NCBI GenBank assembly: GCA_026182355.1
Contig: JAPFBL010000104.1
Coordinates: 558,001 to 622,000 of the forward strand
Length of the DNA stretch: 64,000 nt
Direction: 5' to 3'
Source: Hermatobates lingyangjiaoensis
Taxonomy: Eukaryota > Arthropoda > Insecta > Hemiptera > Hermatobatidae
The notes below the pieces were generated by a model. It saw nothing but the letters and a program-made list of their open reading frames with translations, searched no databases and was not told where the DNA came from. Positions 46,555 to 56,335 of the stretch are shown in pieces (position 1 is the stretch's first letter; each line of letters starts with the position of its first letter). Both the position numbers and the translations under genes were made by a program.

Positions 46555-46779
46555 TCATATACACGGAGTGTGACTCAAAGTGACAAAATCTGTGGAGGAT
46601 GCCATGAAGCTTTTATTATCACAGTACTCTGAGGGATAGTTTAACGATTTAGATAAAAAACAATTGCTAGAAGAATGACCATGAGAATCACTGTCAAAGC
46701 AACCTGTAGTTCGTTGTTCCGGCCGAAGGTAATTCTGGGCCCATTTATACGAAGGCTCAGCCTTGTCGAAGTCTAGCAT
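46555..46779 (-). other. 74-codon minus-strand frame, possible exon
   Basis: It starts at an ATG (46777-46779): MLDFDKAEPSYKWAQNY, then LRPEQRTTGCFDSDSHG and on to TLSHTPCI. It is rich in S, D and C with varied codons, unlike translated AT noise. TTTGTTAG just upstream could be a 3' splice site. No domain was recognised and no donor is clear. Confidence 0.28.
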
Positions 46780-47070
46780 AGCTAACTAACAAACATAGCT
46801 CTACTACATTATTGCTGATACTATAATAATATATTTCAGATAATATTGTTATTTAATTATGCAAAATATCTTCACCAAATTCTCCACAATGATGGCATAT
46901 ATTTTTTTTAAAACAGTATAATATGAAGAAATGATAGCCGATGGATTTTATGTATGATATTAAATTTATACTTTTCCGCTTTTATGAATACTTTACGTTA
47001 GGCATTCTGCAAAAAAAAAAAGTCAAAAGAGCAGTAAATTAATACACTTTGCGCAATAAAGCAAAAACAA
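46780..47070. other. AT-rich stretch, nothing recognised
   Basis: No feature was seen. Confidence 0.3.
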
Positions 47071-47290
47071 CATATGGATGGAGAAAAACGATGGGCAATG
47101 AAGTTGGGAGGTGGATGAATTTGATTCGCCTATTGCACTGTTTCCTTGGCTGATATATGACGGGATATACCGGCTCTGCCCCCACGCTACCATAAATAAA
47201 ACCCTTCACGCCACCGGAATAAATCAATTCTCTGTCTATAGGTCTCTTCTGCTGCACCCTGTCTAAGGGCCAATAACCCTCTTACACATC
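47071..47290. other. G-then-C skew island
   Basis: G-rich to about 47125 (GAAGTTGGGAGGTGG), then C-rich from about 47170 (CTCTGCCCCCACGC, CACGCCACC, CTGCACCCTG). The minus-strand frame 47039-47257 covers it but lacks motifs. Confidence 0.5.
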
Positions 47291-47477
47291 GAATTAGACA
47301 TCTTTGTATGTTGTGGTTTACTTTATGTGAAATAAAGGCCGAGAGATGTTTGCAATGAGTTATTTCATTTATTTTACTAGCGTAGGCATGAAGGTAGTAT
47401 TCAACAGATAACTCTTACTCTTTTTGAGGTAAAATGGATAAACCAACAAAAGTCTCCACACAAATAAAGTTTTATTC

Positions 47478-47510
47478 AACGCGTTTCGAACACTTTGTGT
47501 TCATCATCAG
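47478..47510 (-). ncRNA. Hammerhead-like motif, family A, left arm
   Basis: Complete set on the minus strand: CTGATGA (47504-47510), an extra T, perfect hairpin GAACAC-AAA-GTGTTC, GAA, ACGCGT, T. It is identical in core to the right-arm motif. Confidence 0.65.
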
Positions 47511-47619
47511 GAAGACACCAAGGATGTGGTACTGACGGGTTGGTCAAGTGAAAACAACTCTTTCACTTGGAGTTGTTTTCACTTGACCAACCTGTCAGTA
47601 CCACATCCTTGGTGTCTTC

Positions 47620-47652
47620 CTGATGATGAACACAAAGTGTTCGAAACGCGTT
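47620..47652 (+). ncRNA. Hammerhead-like motif, family A, right arm
   Basis: CTGATGA (47620-47626), an extra T, GAACAC (47628-47633), loop AAA, GTGTTC (47637-47642), GAA, palindrome ACGCGT, T. TTC before the core and GAA after it can begin stem I. The best-preserved copy in the window. Confidence 0.65.
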
Positions 47653-47759
47653 GAATAAAACTTAATTTGTGAGGAGACTTTTGCTGGTTTATCCATTTTA
47701 CCTCAGAATGAGTAAATACCACAGAATTACGGATTGCACAACTAATGAACTCTTACTCT

Positions 47760-48059
47760 CTTACTCCGATAAATAACTTCAAACACAGATGATATTATAC
47801 CTCATGGAATAACAAGAAACAAAGTTATTCTTATTATACAAAAAACAAGAGATGACTCTATACAAAGCTTTAAAACTAAATATCGATCTCTAAATCAAAA
47901 CAGTTTATATTCGTCAGAGTCTCAACCAAACAGAAACTCACTATGTATAAAGGAGTTGATGTGCGTATCCTCACTGTACCACTTTCCCTCCTTACAAACA
48001 CTGTTCATACGATAGAAATATTGAATGTGAATCAAGGTGTTTATATTTTTCGTATTTAA
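47760..48059. other. AT-rich stretch; short repeat at its end
   Basis: 48006-48058 contains ATACGATAGAAATATTGAAT and AATCAAGGTGTTTATATTTT, duplicated at 48466-48520. Confidence 0.55.
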
Positions 48060-48065
48060 ACACAC

Positions 48066-48146
<81 letters not shown>
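48060..48146. repeat. (CA)n(TA)n compound microsatellite
   Basis: A CA array to 48110 runs directly into a TA array to about 48146. The frame through it is an artefact. Confidence 0.97.
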
Positions 48147-48151
<5 letters not shown>

Positions 48152-48239
48152 CACTTAATAAAGGGAAAGACGAACTAGACACAATACGAGTTCAAAATAG
48201 AAGTGTAACACACAGGGCAACTAACTGGTTACTTGCCGT

Positions 48240-48350
48240 TGAGTCTACAACGTGCTTGGTCCCCTTTCTGTTTTCTCCTTAAGACAGATTGCCCGAAAGT
48301 TTGAGTTTGTGAATGTGTTTTTTACTGAGTGAGTTACCCTTCTTCGATTA
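48240..48350 (+). repeat. Family C repeat, decayed hammerhead-like
   Basis: CTTGGTCCCCTTTCTGTTTT, CTC, CTTAAGA (48278-48284), CAGATTGCCC, GAAAGTTTGAG. Relative to the copy at 51.5 kb the core and hairpin have several substitutions. CTC/GAG for stem I is kept. Confidence 0.5.
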
Positions 48351-48415
48351 TGAACTCTTGTATATTTGTATATTATAAACGAAATGCGATCTAAATGGAC
48401 TCGTAATATTTAAAA

Positions 48416-48600
48416 TAATCTGTAACATAGAAAGAAACGTAACAGAAGACTCACTTTTCAATATTTGATACGATAGAAATACTGAAAGTGAATCAAGGTG
48501 TTTATATTTTTATTTATAATAACGAGACCGTTATGGTGGCCTTCAGGAGAAAAAGTGAATTTATGGAGGGATGACAGTCAACTGAAAAACTCCCTGGTGT
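48416..48600 (-). repeat. Family D repeat interrupted by a short insertion
   Basis: In plus-strand order: family D 3' part (AAGACTCACTTTTCAATATT), about 55 bp matching 48006-48058, then CGAGACCGTTATGGTGGCCTTCAGG (read as two parts, CGAGACCGTTATGG and TGGCCTTCAGG) and the leader GGATGACAGTCAACTG. The insertion splits the motif between stem II and the GAA region. Upstream of the core on the minus strand, CACTTTTTCTC can pair with GAAAAGTG of intact copies, forming a stem I. Confidence 0.55.
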
Positions 48601-48899
48601 AGGTCAAAAGTAGTGCAGCCGCGAAGAAGAAAATAAAAAACTAAAAATTAAAAAAACTAAGAAGTCGAAGTAACTTCATAGAAGAGATGCTCTACGTACG
48701 TGGCTTACGTACGTACTCCCCTACCCCAAACAAGAAAAACAATTGTCACTAAGCAGCCAATTATATATAAATATAAATAATTAAAGTTATCATTAGAAAA
48801 CAAAAAAGAGACTAACACTTACTACTAACCATCATTTCCGCTATCACGGATATATATATTAAGATAGATATATATATTATATATTAGGATATATATATT
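48601..48899. other. AT-rich stretch, nothing recognised
   Basis: Short ATATATATTA repeats lie at about 48848-48902. No gene was seen. Confidence 0.35.
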
Positions 48900-49015
48900 A
48901 AGATTTTACATAAGAAAGTGAAATAACAATCAATGATCAAACCACAATATGAAATGGGAAACAAGACTAAGATCTTTCAACCGTAACTAAGATCTAACAA
49001 CCGTAACCGGACAGA
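48900..49015 (-). repeat. Family E repeat, truncated
   Basis: It shares AACAATCAATGATCAAACCA, CAATATGAAATGGGAAA and AAGATCTTTCAACCGTAAC with the copies at 37.8 and 52.05 kb. AAGATCT and CAACCGTAAC are repeated once (48969-49006). It stops before the CTGANGA end and abuts a family D repeat. Confidence 0.65.
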
Positions 49016-49153
49016 TTACACTTAAAATAAACTGTGACACATAGACAGAAACATAACAAAGACTCACTTTTCAATATATCGACCGTAATGGCAATCGAAA
49101 TATTGAAAAGTGAAAAGTTATGTTTCTGTCTATGTGGCACAGTTTATTTTAAG

Positions 49154-49190
<37 letters not shown>
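49016..49190. mobile_element. Family D inverted pair and TA array
   Basis: Left: TACACTTAAAATAAACTGTG to CACTTTTCAATATATCG. Right, inverted: CGAAATATTGAAAAGTG to CACAGTTTATTTTAAG, ending at a TA array (about 49157-49190). The centre GACCGTAATGGCAATC is a remnant of stem II. Both arms lack the CTGANGA end. Confidence 0.7.
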
Positions 49191-49191
<1 letters not shown>

Positions 49192-49259
49192 ATATAAAAT
49201 CAAAAAATTAAATGGGTCCGTTAGAACCAAAAATCAAACGACTTAAAGGAAGGAATATC

Positions 49260-49350
49260 TAGAAATAGTACTTAACTCACTTCAATATGTCAACGTCGTC
49301 GTCATTAGGAGAGAAAGAGAAGAAGATGAGTTCTACTCGCTGTCAAACAG
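49260..49350 (-). repeat. Family D-like fragment
   Basis: The minus strand reads CTTTCTCTCCTAATGACG, ACGACGTTGACATATTGAAG and TGAGTTAAG, aligning with the family D core CTGAGGACGACC...ATATTGAAAAGTGAG. Diverged. Confidence 0.4.
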
Positions 49351-50739
49351 CAACTAACCACGAAGTGCTAACAGCTTAGTGATAAGTAGTATTGTAAACT
49401 CAAAAAAAAAATTGATTAAAAAAATTTAAAGAACTAAAAAATAATAAAAAAAATAACTAGAAAATAAAAATAAAGGAGCTAAACAATAATACAGCAGCAA
49501 TAACTATAAAATAAAAAGGGAAAAGTAATAATACAAATTAAAAATAATAATCCTTAACGGTAATGGCCGATGCCAGGGTTATATATAATATATATGCTTT
49601 TTAATTAGCTATCAATTTTAATGTGACTTTTTAATATGATATCATTAGAAAACATATATATTTAAATTTGATAAATGCTTTTTCGTATCATTTGAATTAT
49701 GTATTTTTATATTTGAATTATGTCTTCTTTTGATTCATATTTAATGCGTTAAAAAACCTCATTAGTATGAAAGTATGAGATCAATAATATATTATGCAGA
49801 AGTCATATTTGATTGAAACAGATTGTGTTTGAAAGTAATATTGATTTTCAACACTCCAGGCCGTTGATATCATACCTTTGATAAGTCAATCTGAGACAAA
49901 CTCAATTTCCGCCTCTTGACAGGGCTGTTGATTTTGATAAAAACTTGGATTGAATTGAGCAAATTAAAGTGGAAAGGTAGAGAATTTGTTTATCAAACCC
50001 TTTGCCGAGACCGTGACAGTGAAACTACAAGTTATAATACATTTCAATTAATTAAATCTATTACTAAAGACTGACTACTAATACTTATTACGTGTTTCGT
50101 TATTCAGTTTCTCGTCTGGTACAGGATTATGAGATCTATTTAATTAAGTGCTCCTTTAATACAAACATATACTGCTCTCACAGTTAATTACCAACTGATG
50201 AAGGGAGACGTTAGAAAAGCAGTCCTCTTGGCTTTTTTCTAGAGAACGATAATATATTTGTTATATTATTTTTTAATTTTTCTATATGTAATGAATAGCA
50301 TTCAAGAAACAACATGATGATATTTTGACAGATTTACACGCTTTGAGGTGCCTAATATTCCTTTTTGATACTTCTAACAGTCTATGTCTGTGTGCGCGTG
50401 GGTGCGTCTGCTCTATAAGCTTGGGTAGGTTGTGTATTCCAAGGACTGTCGACATGGAAGCAGTCCCACCGTTTAATGGGTCAACGTCCCATTAAACTTT
50501 TCACTCAGAAGTGGTCAATCTTGTCAGCAAGTGCTTTATAGTTTGTGCGCAATATTTTATAGCAGGAAAGAAATTTTTGCTCACATGTGATTTTATATAA
50601 CATTTCGTTTCTCATAATATATTAACACAAAAATTTTGCAATTTTAAGATAATTATAAAACTAATAGTACAAACACCATAAAAATAATAGACATAAAAAA
50701 TTCTATAGTTTTAATGGCTGGACAGGTTAGTTATGGATT
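49351..50739. other. AT-rich stretch, nothing recognised
   Basis: Poly-A-rich patches at 49400-49560. No gene was seen. Confidence 0.4.
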
Positions 50740-51194
50740 AAAATACACATTTTTGTTATGACGGGCTTTAAAAGCCTGTGAAGACGACACTCAACTCACC
50801 GTTTAACGGATAATAATCAAATTATTGCAAAAAGTAATTCATTATGGGTAGAAGAGGAGTGGAATTCTTTTTTTGGATTCATAGAGACGGAAAAAAGGTA
50901 TTAAGGTAAATTTTACGAATTCAGGACTTTTCTTTTAAGGGTAACGATAGAAGATGCCTTTATTTACTTAAAAATTCATCAGATTCTAATCAAACAGAAT
51001 TGCAGTTTAACGATGCAATACGAATTTTTGAAGATCTTTTAAACAGATGGATGATATGGTATATAAGAGAAATAAATCGTTTAAAAGCCAAACTGAAATT
51101 AAACATATATTATGACGGTTTCTATCTTGTGATGATGATCACCCGTCAACAAATGTTATTGTCAGACATAATGAGAATTTTGTCTCTCGCATAG
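50740..51194 (+). pseudogene. Coding-like segment with one in-frame stop, unidentified
   Basis: From ATG at 50844 one frame reads MGRRGVEFFFWIHRDGKKVL, R, a TAA at 50907-50909, then ILRIQDFSFKGNDRRCLYLL, KNSSDSNQTELQFND, AIRIFEDLLNRWMIWYI and on to a stop at 51194: 117 codons with one stop. The overlapping frame upstream (about 50780-50905) also reads well (RLTDNNQIIAKSNSLW, VEEEWNSFFGFIETEKRY), so a frameshift rather than a simple stop is possible. Composition is mixed and charged, unlike random AT translation. No family was recognised. It is either a decayed transposon or host exon; alternatively AAG|GTAAAT at 50904-50909 is a donor and the first part is an exon. Confidence 0.35.
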
Positions 51195-51479
51195 TTCATG
51201 CTAGCTGCAATGAACCTACAGCTATCACGGAAATTGGTTGCCGTAGCTCAAACATTTAGCAGAACAACAGTTGTAGAAACAACAAATAAAATACAGTTTT
51301 TATGTTTTATCTTATTTATTTTATTTTATCTTATATAATTTTCATTTATTTAATTTATTTTGAGTTTTATTCTGTATTTTTTATTAAAGCTTAGTCCATA
51401 ATTTTTAATTTTTATTTATGTATCATTTCTTTTGTTCATCCCTCAGTTTTTATTATTTTATTTTATTTGTTTTTGTGTT
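51195..51479. other. AT-rich stretch, nothing recognised
   Basis: TTTATTTTATTT-type low-complexity sequence. No gene was seen. Confidence 0.4.
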
Positions 51480-51600
51480 TCAACATTGTTGGTCTCCAAC
51501 CGTCACTATTCCAGTGCGCTTGGTTTCCCTCTCTTCTCTCTCCTAAAGACGGTTCAACCGAAAATTAGAGACTAAGTGTGTGTTTTTCATTTCTCCATGT
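51480..51600 (+). repeat. Family C repeat with best-preserved core
   Basis: CTCTCTC, then CTAAAGA (51543-51549), an extra C, hairpin GGT-TCA-ACC (51551-51559), GAA, the palindrome AATT, A and GAGAC. CTCTC before the core pairs with GAGA after it, giving a four-base stem I. One core change (G5 to A). This copy defines family C with those at 46.3 and 48.25 kb. Confidence 0.6.
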
Positions 51601-51623
51601 TTCTTTATGTACATTAAACTATA

Positions 51624-51625
<2 letters not shown>

Positions 51626-51666
<41 letters not shown>
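51626..51666. repeat. (TA)n microsatellite
   Basis: TA array about 40 bp long, between the family C and family E repeats. Confidence 0.95.
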
Positions 51667-51672
<6 letters not shown>

Positions 51673-51789
51673 CATTAAAAGAAAGATCACACAAAAGACA
51701 TCACGGACATTCACTACTTTATTTCGGATACCTCGTCATCAGGAAGAAGATGCCAGTTCTTCCGCAGGCAGGCGAGAGAATAAGATCAG

Positions 51790-52185
51790 TCAAATTTCAA
51801 CCGCTGAGAGTTGACTCTGACGAGGACAGATTGTTACAGTTGAAAGATATTAGCCTTTTTTTTATTTCTTATTGTGCACTGAACGTTGATTGTTATTTGA
51901 CCTGTTTATTGTGAAATCTTGTTATATATACATATATAAACCGAATAAATATTGATGTATATATTATAAGAAATACATTATATTATAATAAATATTATAT
52001 ATATGTATAATCTTTATACATATATAAAAAGATTTCACATAAACATGTAAAATAACAATCAATGATCAAACCACAATATGAAATGGGAAAACCATAAGAA
52101 GATTTTTCAACCGTAACAAGCGGTCTTGGTCAGAGTCAAAAACCGAACTGATTGTGGTTTGATCATTGATATACATATATGAAAC
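51790..52185. mobile_element. Family E fold-back
   Basis: The plus-strand unit at 51795-51925 and the minus-strand unit at about 52025-52155 are inverted copies: TTGACTCTGACGAGGACAG against the reverse of CTTGGTCAGAGTCAA, and TTGATTGTTATTTGACCTG against ACATGTAAAATAACAATCAA. Between them is TATATA-rich sequence. A third short piece, TTGTGGTTTGATCATTGAT, follows at 52150-52168. The left unit has the complete hammerhead-like core; the right unit has CTGACCA. Confidence 0.75.
51813..51855 (+). ncRNA. Hammerhead-like motif, family E
   Basis: GACT (51813-51816), CTGACGA (51817-51823), an extra G, hairpin GACAG-loop-CAGTT, GAA (51842-51844), AGATAT (consensus of other copies AGATCT, a palindrome), T, AGCC (consensus AGTC, pairing with GACT). 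The CUGANGA and GAA core is intact. Stem II contains mismatches and stem III one change relative to consensus. Confidence 0.5.
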
Positions 52186-52294
52186 ACTAACACTTTTCTA
52201 CCTAATATTGGCGCAGTCGAAAGATGTGTCCCTATCTGCAAATTTACTTCATTACTTTGTCGAAGCCTTTTATTTAATAGGTTAGCTTGCAATG

Positions 52295-52600
52295 ATGGCC
52301 CCATGAGTTAACACCATAGGTCAAAGACTCGCGTTTGTGATACCACACAATATGTTACTATTGCGAGTAGTAAATTTTGCGACACACAAGTGTATTTAGA
52401 GTAAAGGTCATTAATAAGTACGTGCCATCATAAAAACTCGGAACAAACGAATTAATATCGTCTGAGGATGACATGCTCAGATTCTTTTCACCTCCCATGT
52501 GAAAAACATCGATGGCCAGAGTGGGTATCGAAACCCGAATCTGCCAGTCCTGAGGAGAGTACGACAGGCTAATGTCGTAATCTGCTCTGATGAATGCGAG
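52295..52600 (-). mobile_element. tRNA-derived SINE
   Basis: On the minus strand: CAGATTCGGGTTTCGATACC near 52540 (B box region), CACATGGGAGGTGAAAAGAA, the body with CGTACTTATTAATGACC, TACTCTAAATACACTTGTGT and a 3' part GGTATCACAAACGC. The frame at 52499-52741 is a by-product. More diverged than the copy at 17.6 kb. Confidence 0.7.
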
Positions 52601-54299
52601 TTGTCAACCAGATTGACAGATTCTTTATTTAGAATTGTCTTTCTAAATAAATTTAGGAAGATACATATTATTAATACGTTAATTATTAATAAATTAAATA
52701 TTAGTTATATTATTATTTGTAACACTAACAATTTGTATTGAAAACAATACAAATACAAGATACATGACCCTTGTTTTTTTCATTACTTATCTATTCAACA
52801 AATCGTAAATTAGAAAATGGTACTTACTTACAAATCGCATCACCACAACCAGGTTAAATCACTTACCTAGAAAAAAAAATACATATTTAAGCATATAATG
52901 TCTAGTTACATATTCTATTTCTGAGATTCTATTACTGACAACTGATATATGTATTTTAAATTTGGTATTCTTTACATATAAAAATATTATAAGTAAAACC
53001 GCATAATCATCCAAGAAAGTTTATGTTCAAATCATTATTATCCTTAAATTAAGGAGCACTGTTAATACTATAGAGTTTGCATTGGTTAATTTATTTATGT
53101 TACAAGAGAACTTACTGTGTATGGCATGTGTCCTTGACTGACTTTGGACGCTTTCCATCTTTAATAACAGCTTCAATGAGTCTATGTGAAGATGGATGGG
53201 GTTTAAAAGAAATCCAGAGCCTCTTTCCACATACGTGCCAAGACGTTTGTAAACGTTTACGATTCAACTATTTCTTCTTTTCCCTACTCCTATCCTTGGG
53301 ATATCTTTACATTAACGTCTGCCAGTCAATTTGAAGACACAAGATGCCTCACTTGGGATAAGTTTGTTTTTCATATAACATAACATTGAGTCTCCGCAGA
53401 TTGAGATATGATTGATGGAAGGTAGTTTCTTGCTTAGGAAAACTATTAAATCACAAGTTTTTAATCTAATTAATGTTTTATTAATTAATAAAATTATAAG
53501 AGGAGAATGAAGAACTAAATTTATCTCTAATAACAAGAAAAGGAATCAACAATTCAATAGCGGTTTGGTTCAATTTGAAAAGTGTCATTGATGTGTTTAA
53601 GAGGTGTGCAGCCAGTTTAAGGGGAGTCAGTGGTGCGTCTGATCAATGTTAAGTCAAACGTGACCAAGAGCGCCAATTGAGACCTACTCGCTGAAGAAAA
53701 GAGCTTACGATGTAGTTATGACGACTTGGAGGGTATCAGTCAATCTCTGCAGTGCTTTCAGTATTAATAATCTATATTTATTGCTTAATACAATAAACAG
53801 AACCAATATTTTGTGTATACAATCACTGAAGTAATAGTTCTCAACACTGAATAAGGATTGAGTTAACAACCCTTAATAAGGATTTCTAAATTAATTGAAT
53901 CGCATGCCATTTCTATCAGATAAATTTTAAATAATGTGGCATTTAATGTATTTTTTAGGATATTTTATACCTTGATTTGTATATATTGTATATTAGATCG
54001 TCAGATATGTTGATAGAAATCAAAACTAAGAGATCATTGCAAACCTGTTGAAATATTTTTCTAATACGCAAGCTGGGATGCAGGAGAGGTGGCATCGATG
54101 GACTACAGGAACAAGAATGGGTGGCTACCCTAAAACTACCCACACCGGATCACATTCTCTGTCAATCCACATTAGACAGTCAGGGATGTGGGATGTTTAT
54201 CATCTCATTGCTCACACTTAAAGGTTCTAACCGCTTAGTGAAGTTTTAAGACCAGAAATTTTGCATAATTTATTATTGAGCACACATTTTATTAACGGG
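52601..54299. other. AT-rich stretch with one weak candidate frame
   Basis: At 53077-53260 the plus strand reads SLTDFGRFPSLITASMS and LCEDGWGLKEIQSLF, and a CAG at about 53170 could be an acceptor, but the opposite strand is open too. At 53580-53720 the plus strand is G-rich with no C-rich partner. Nothing else was seen. Confidence 0.35.
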
Positions 54300-54440
54300 C
54301 GAGCCAGATTACGGGGCTGATTTTACATTAGGAGTCTCAAATTTTACTTAACTCAAAATAACCAGGTATCATTAATGAGTATCTGATATCGTACAGGCTC
54401 GGGACCGACGGCTTAACATCCTGGGATAAGACTGTCAGGG
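54300..54440 (-). mobile_element. SINE body fragment
   Basis: The minus strand has GATGTTAAGCCGTCGGTCCC, GAGCCTG, GATACTCATTAATGATACC and TTGAGTTAAGTAAAATTTGA, matching the SINE body. The tRNA-like head is missing. Confidence 0.65.
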
Positions 54441-56159
54441 AAATGTACCATAATCTAACTAAATTTCTTCCGGATATTACAAATAAATCTTATTTTTTTA
54501 CTTTACTATATGAAAAGTATAGTGATCGTAAAAAATTCGATCTCGAGATTTTGATGAAATTATATGTTTTGAGGTCCCAAAAGTCGTTTTATGAAGTTTT
54601 TTCGATGATGTCTGTGTGAGTGTGTTAGCATTGCTTGTTACCAAGCTACGGTCCAGAATCTTTGATGGATCAAGTTGATATTTTACACAAAAATGGGTCT
54701 CATAGTGTAGAAGATCCGTATTGTTTGGGAAGAATTATTCATGACGGGAGTGTCACTTTTTTTGCCAAAAACCGTTTTTTAAAAAATATTTTTTTCTCCT
54801 TAACTGATAACACTAAAGTTTTGAAATTTTGGCATTATCTTTGAGGTTACAAATTTGAGGTTACAAATGGAACAAACTAAAAATATATTCAGAATTTTAA
54901 AACAACGGGAAATATTTTTTTTTCAATAAAATGTAAAAATTTTGACTTATAATTCAATCTCAAACCTTGTGAGAGCGATACATGCCATATCGTTTGACAG
55001 ATCAAAATGAAACTATGCTTAAAAGTAGAACATTATATGGAAAATGATTTGAGATAATTTTTTCAAAATTACATTCACTAAAGAGGTGTTAAAGTACGAT
55101 TTCTGTTTTCAAAAAATGTTTTTTACGCTAAACAGCTCATTAAAAAATCATAAAAGTTTGCCCAAAAATGGAATAAAAAATTAGCCCCTTTAGAAAAAAA
55201 AAAATCATGAAATTTCAATTGCGGCAAAGAGCAATAAAGCTATTGCTATTTGTTTATCCTAGACGAAGAGATTACCTGCTATAATTGTCGAATTTTTGAT
55301 ATTTTTTACATTGTTTACATTGACTTCACATTGACTTCAGTGAATTCACTGAAATAATAAAATGTTTAGAGGTATAATGAAAATTTTTTTAATTGATTTA
55401 ACGATATATATGTGATTTAAGAAGAATAAAATTCTTATATGTAAAAAATCAACAACAATAGAGCATATGAAACATATAATTTCTGATTATTTTTATGGTA
55501 CGAGTATGATCGGTTTGTCTAACAAAATGTTCTAATCAATCTATATGTCGCACCATTCTACAAAGGTTAATATCAGATGCTGATTATTTTTACGTTTATG
55601 AATAACATTATTATTGGATAATATTGAAGTTTTTGGAATTAACTTTTTCGTTTAATTAGAAGGGCTTCTATGTTTCTGCCTAATTTCCAGTTTTTTCACT
55701 GTTTTAGTCTAATAGTAAGATATTTTTAAAAATTTCATGCTTCCAGTTTTTAAATTTAAAATTATACAGAAATATCGGCTTTGAACTTGATTTAAGAACA
55801 AAAGTGGCTAATACCAACATATTTTTTCTCAATATACATTTATGGCAATCTTATAAAAGAGTACAGCAAGTGGGAAAAAAGTAGATCGATCACAATCCGT
55901 ACATCCTCAGGAATGAAATACTAATAAACGTCTCCCATTTCGACGATTATATTTTGCTAAAATGAGACATTATGTACTATATACGCAAGGAGTTTGATAT
56001 TAAGTTTACTTATAGTAAAGTTGAGTGTAGGCCACTCCAGATTTTTAATTACGAGTTTGTAACAAATTCACTATTCAAATACCAGTTTATCATTTTAAAA
56101 AAAACCTTCTGTTTTCATTCTTGGGAGCCATAAAGAAAAGTCTCCGTATAAACAAGTCT
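54441..56159. other. AT-rich stretch, possible old repeat
   Basis: At about 54495-54620 the words TACTATATGAAAAGTATAGT (a hairpin) and TGAGGTCCCAAAAGTCG resemble a dispersed repeat I associate with marine invertebrate genomes; this is from memory and untested. The frame at 54635-54844 follows it and has no ATG or domain. The rest is AT-rich. Confidence 0.35.
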
Positions 56160-56335
56160 AATTGGTAAAAGGTGTTTTCCTTCAGGTAAACCTGCTATAA
56201 AAGGCTACATGAAGTCCTTCCTTTACCTGAAGAAGTTTCATAAGTTCTGAATGCGTTGCCATCTCAATAAAACTTGTATCATCCACTATTATTTAATTTC
56301 ATGTCCCAATATAAGAAATACCACATATATTCAGT
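56160..56335. mobile_element. Small fold-back, decayed hammerhead-like
   Basis: CTTCAGGTAAACC (56181-56193) is inverted at TTTACCTGAAG (56222-56232). On the plus strand CTGAAGA (56227-56233) is followed by an extra A, a poor hairpin, and GAATGCGTTGCC. It then reads CAATAAAACTTG, GTCCCAATATAAG and AAATACCACAT, resembling family A terminal sequence (AATAAAACTT, TAAATACCACA). Confidence 0.45.

Larger units (their letters stand above)
47410..47759 (+). mobile_element. Family A fold-back, spliced form, 12-bp target-site duplication
   Basis: Exact copies of AACTCTTACTCT at 47410-47421 and 47748-47759 flank the element 47422-47747. Inside are two arms of about 135 bp, inverted around a 9-bp spacer near 47561. 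Each arm has the terminal unit, a hammerhead-like motif and the leader CAACCCGTCAGTACC/ACATCCTTGG, joined without the 81-bp intron present at 39.05 kb. Only the right arm reaches the full outer end. The arms differ at few positions, so the insertion is fairly young and probably arose by inverted reverse transcription of a spliced RNA. Confidence 0.85.

Noticed and set aside
49016..49190. Family D inverted pairs as ordinary DNA-transposon MITEs
   Set aside because: The inverted parts are whole internal units with a ribozyme-like core rather than short terminal repeats, and related family A copies have 11-13 bp duplications and a spliced form, which fits reverse transcription better.
54635..54844. 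69-codon frame as a gene
   Set aside because: It follows what looks like a dispersed repeat, has no ATG start and no recognised motif.
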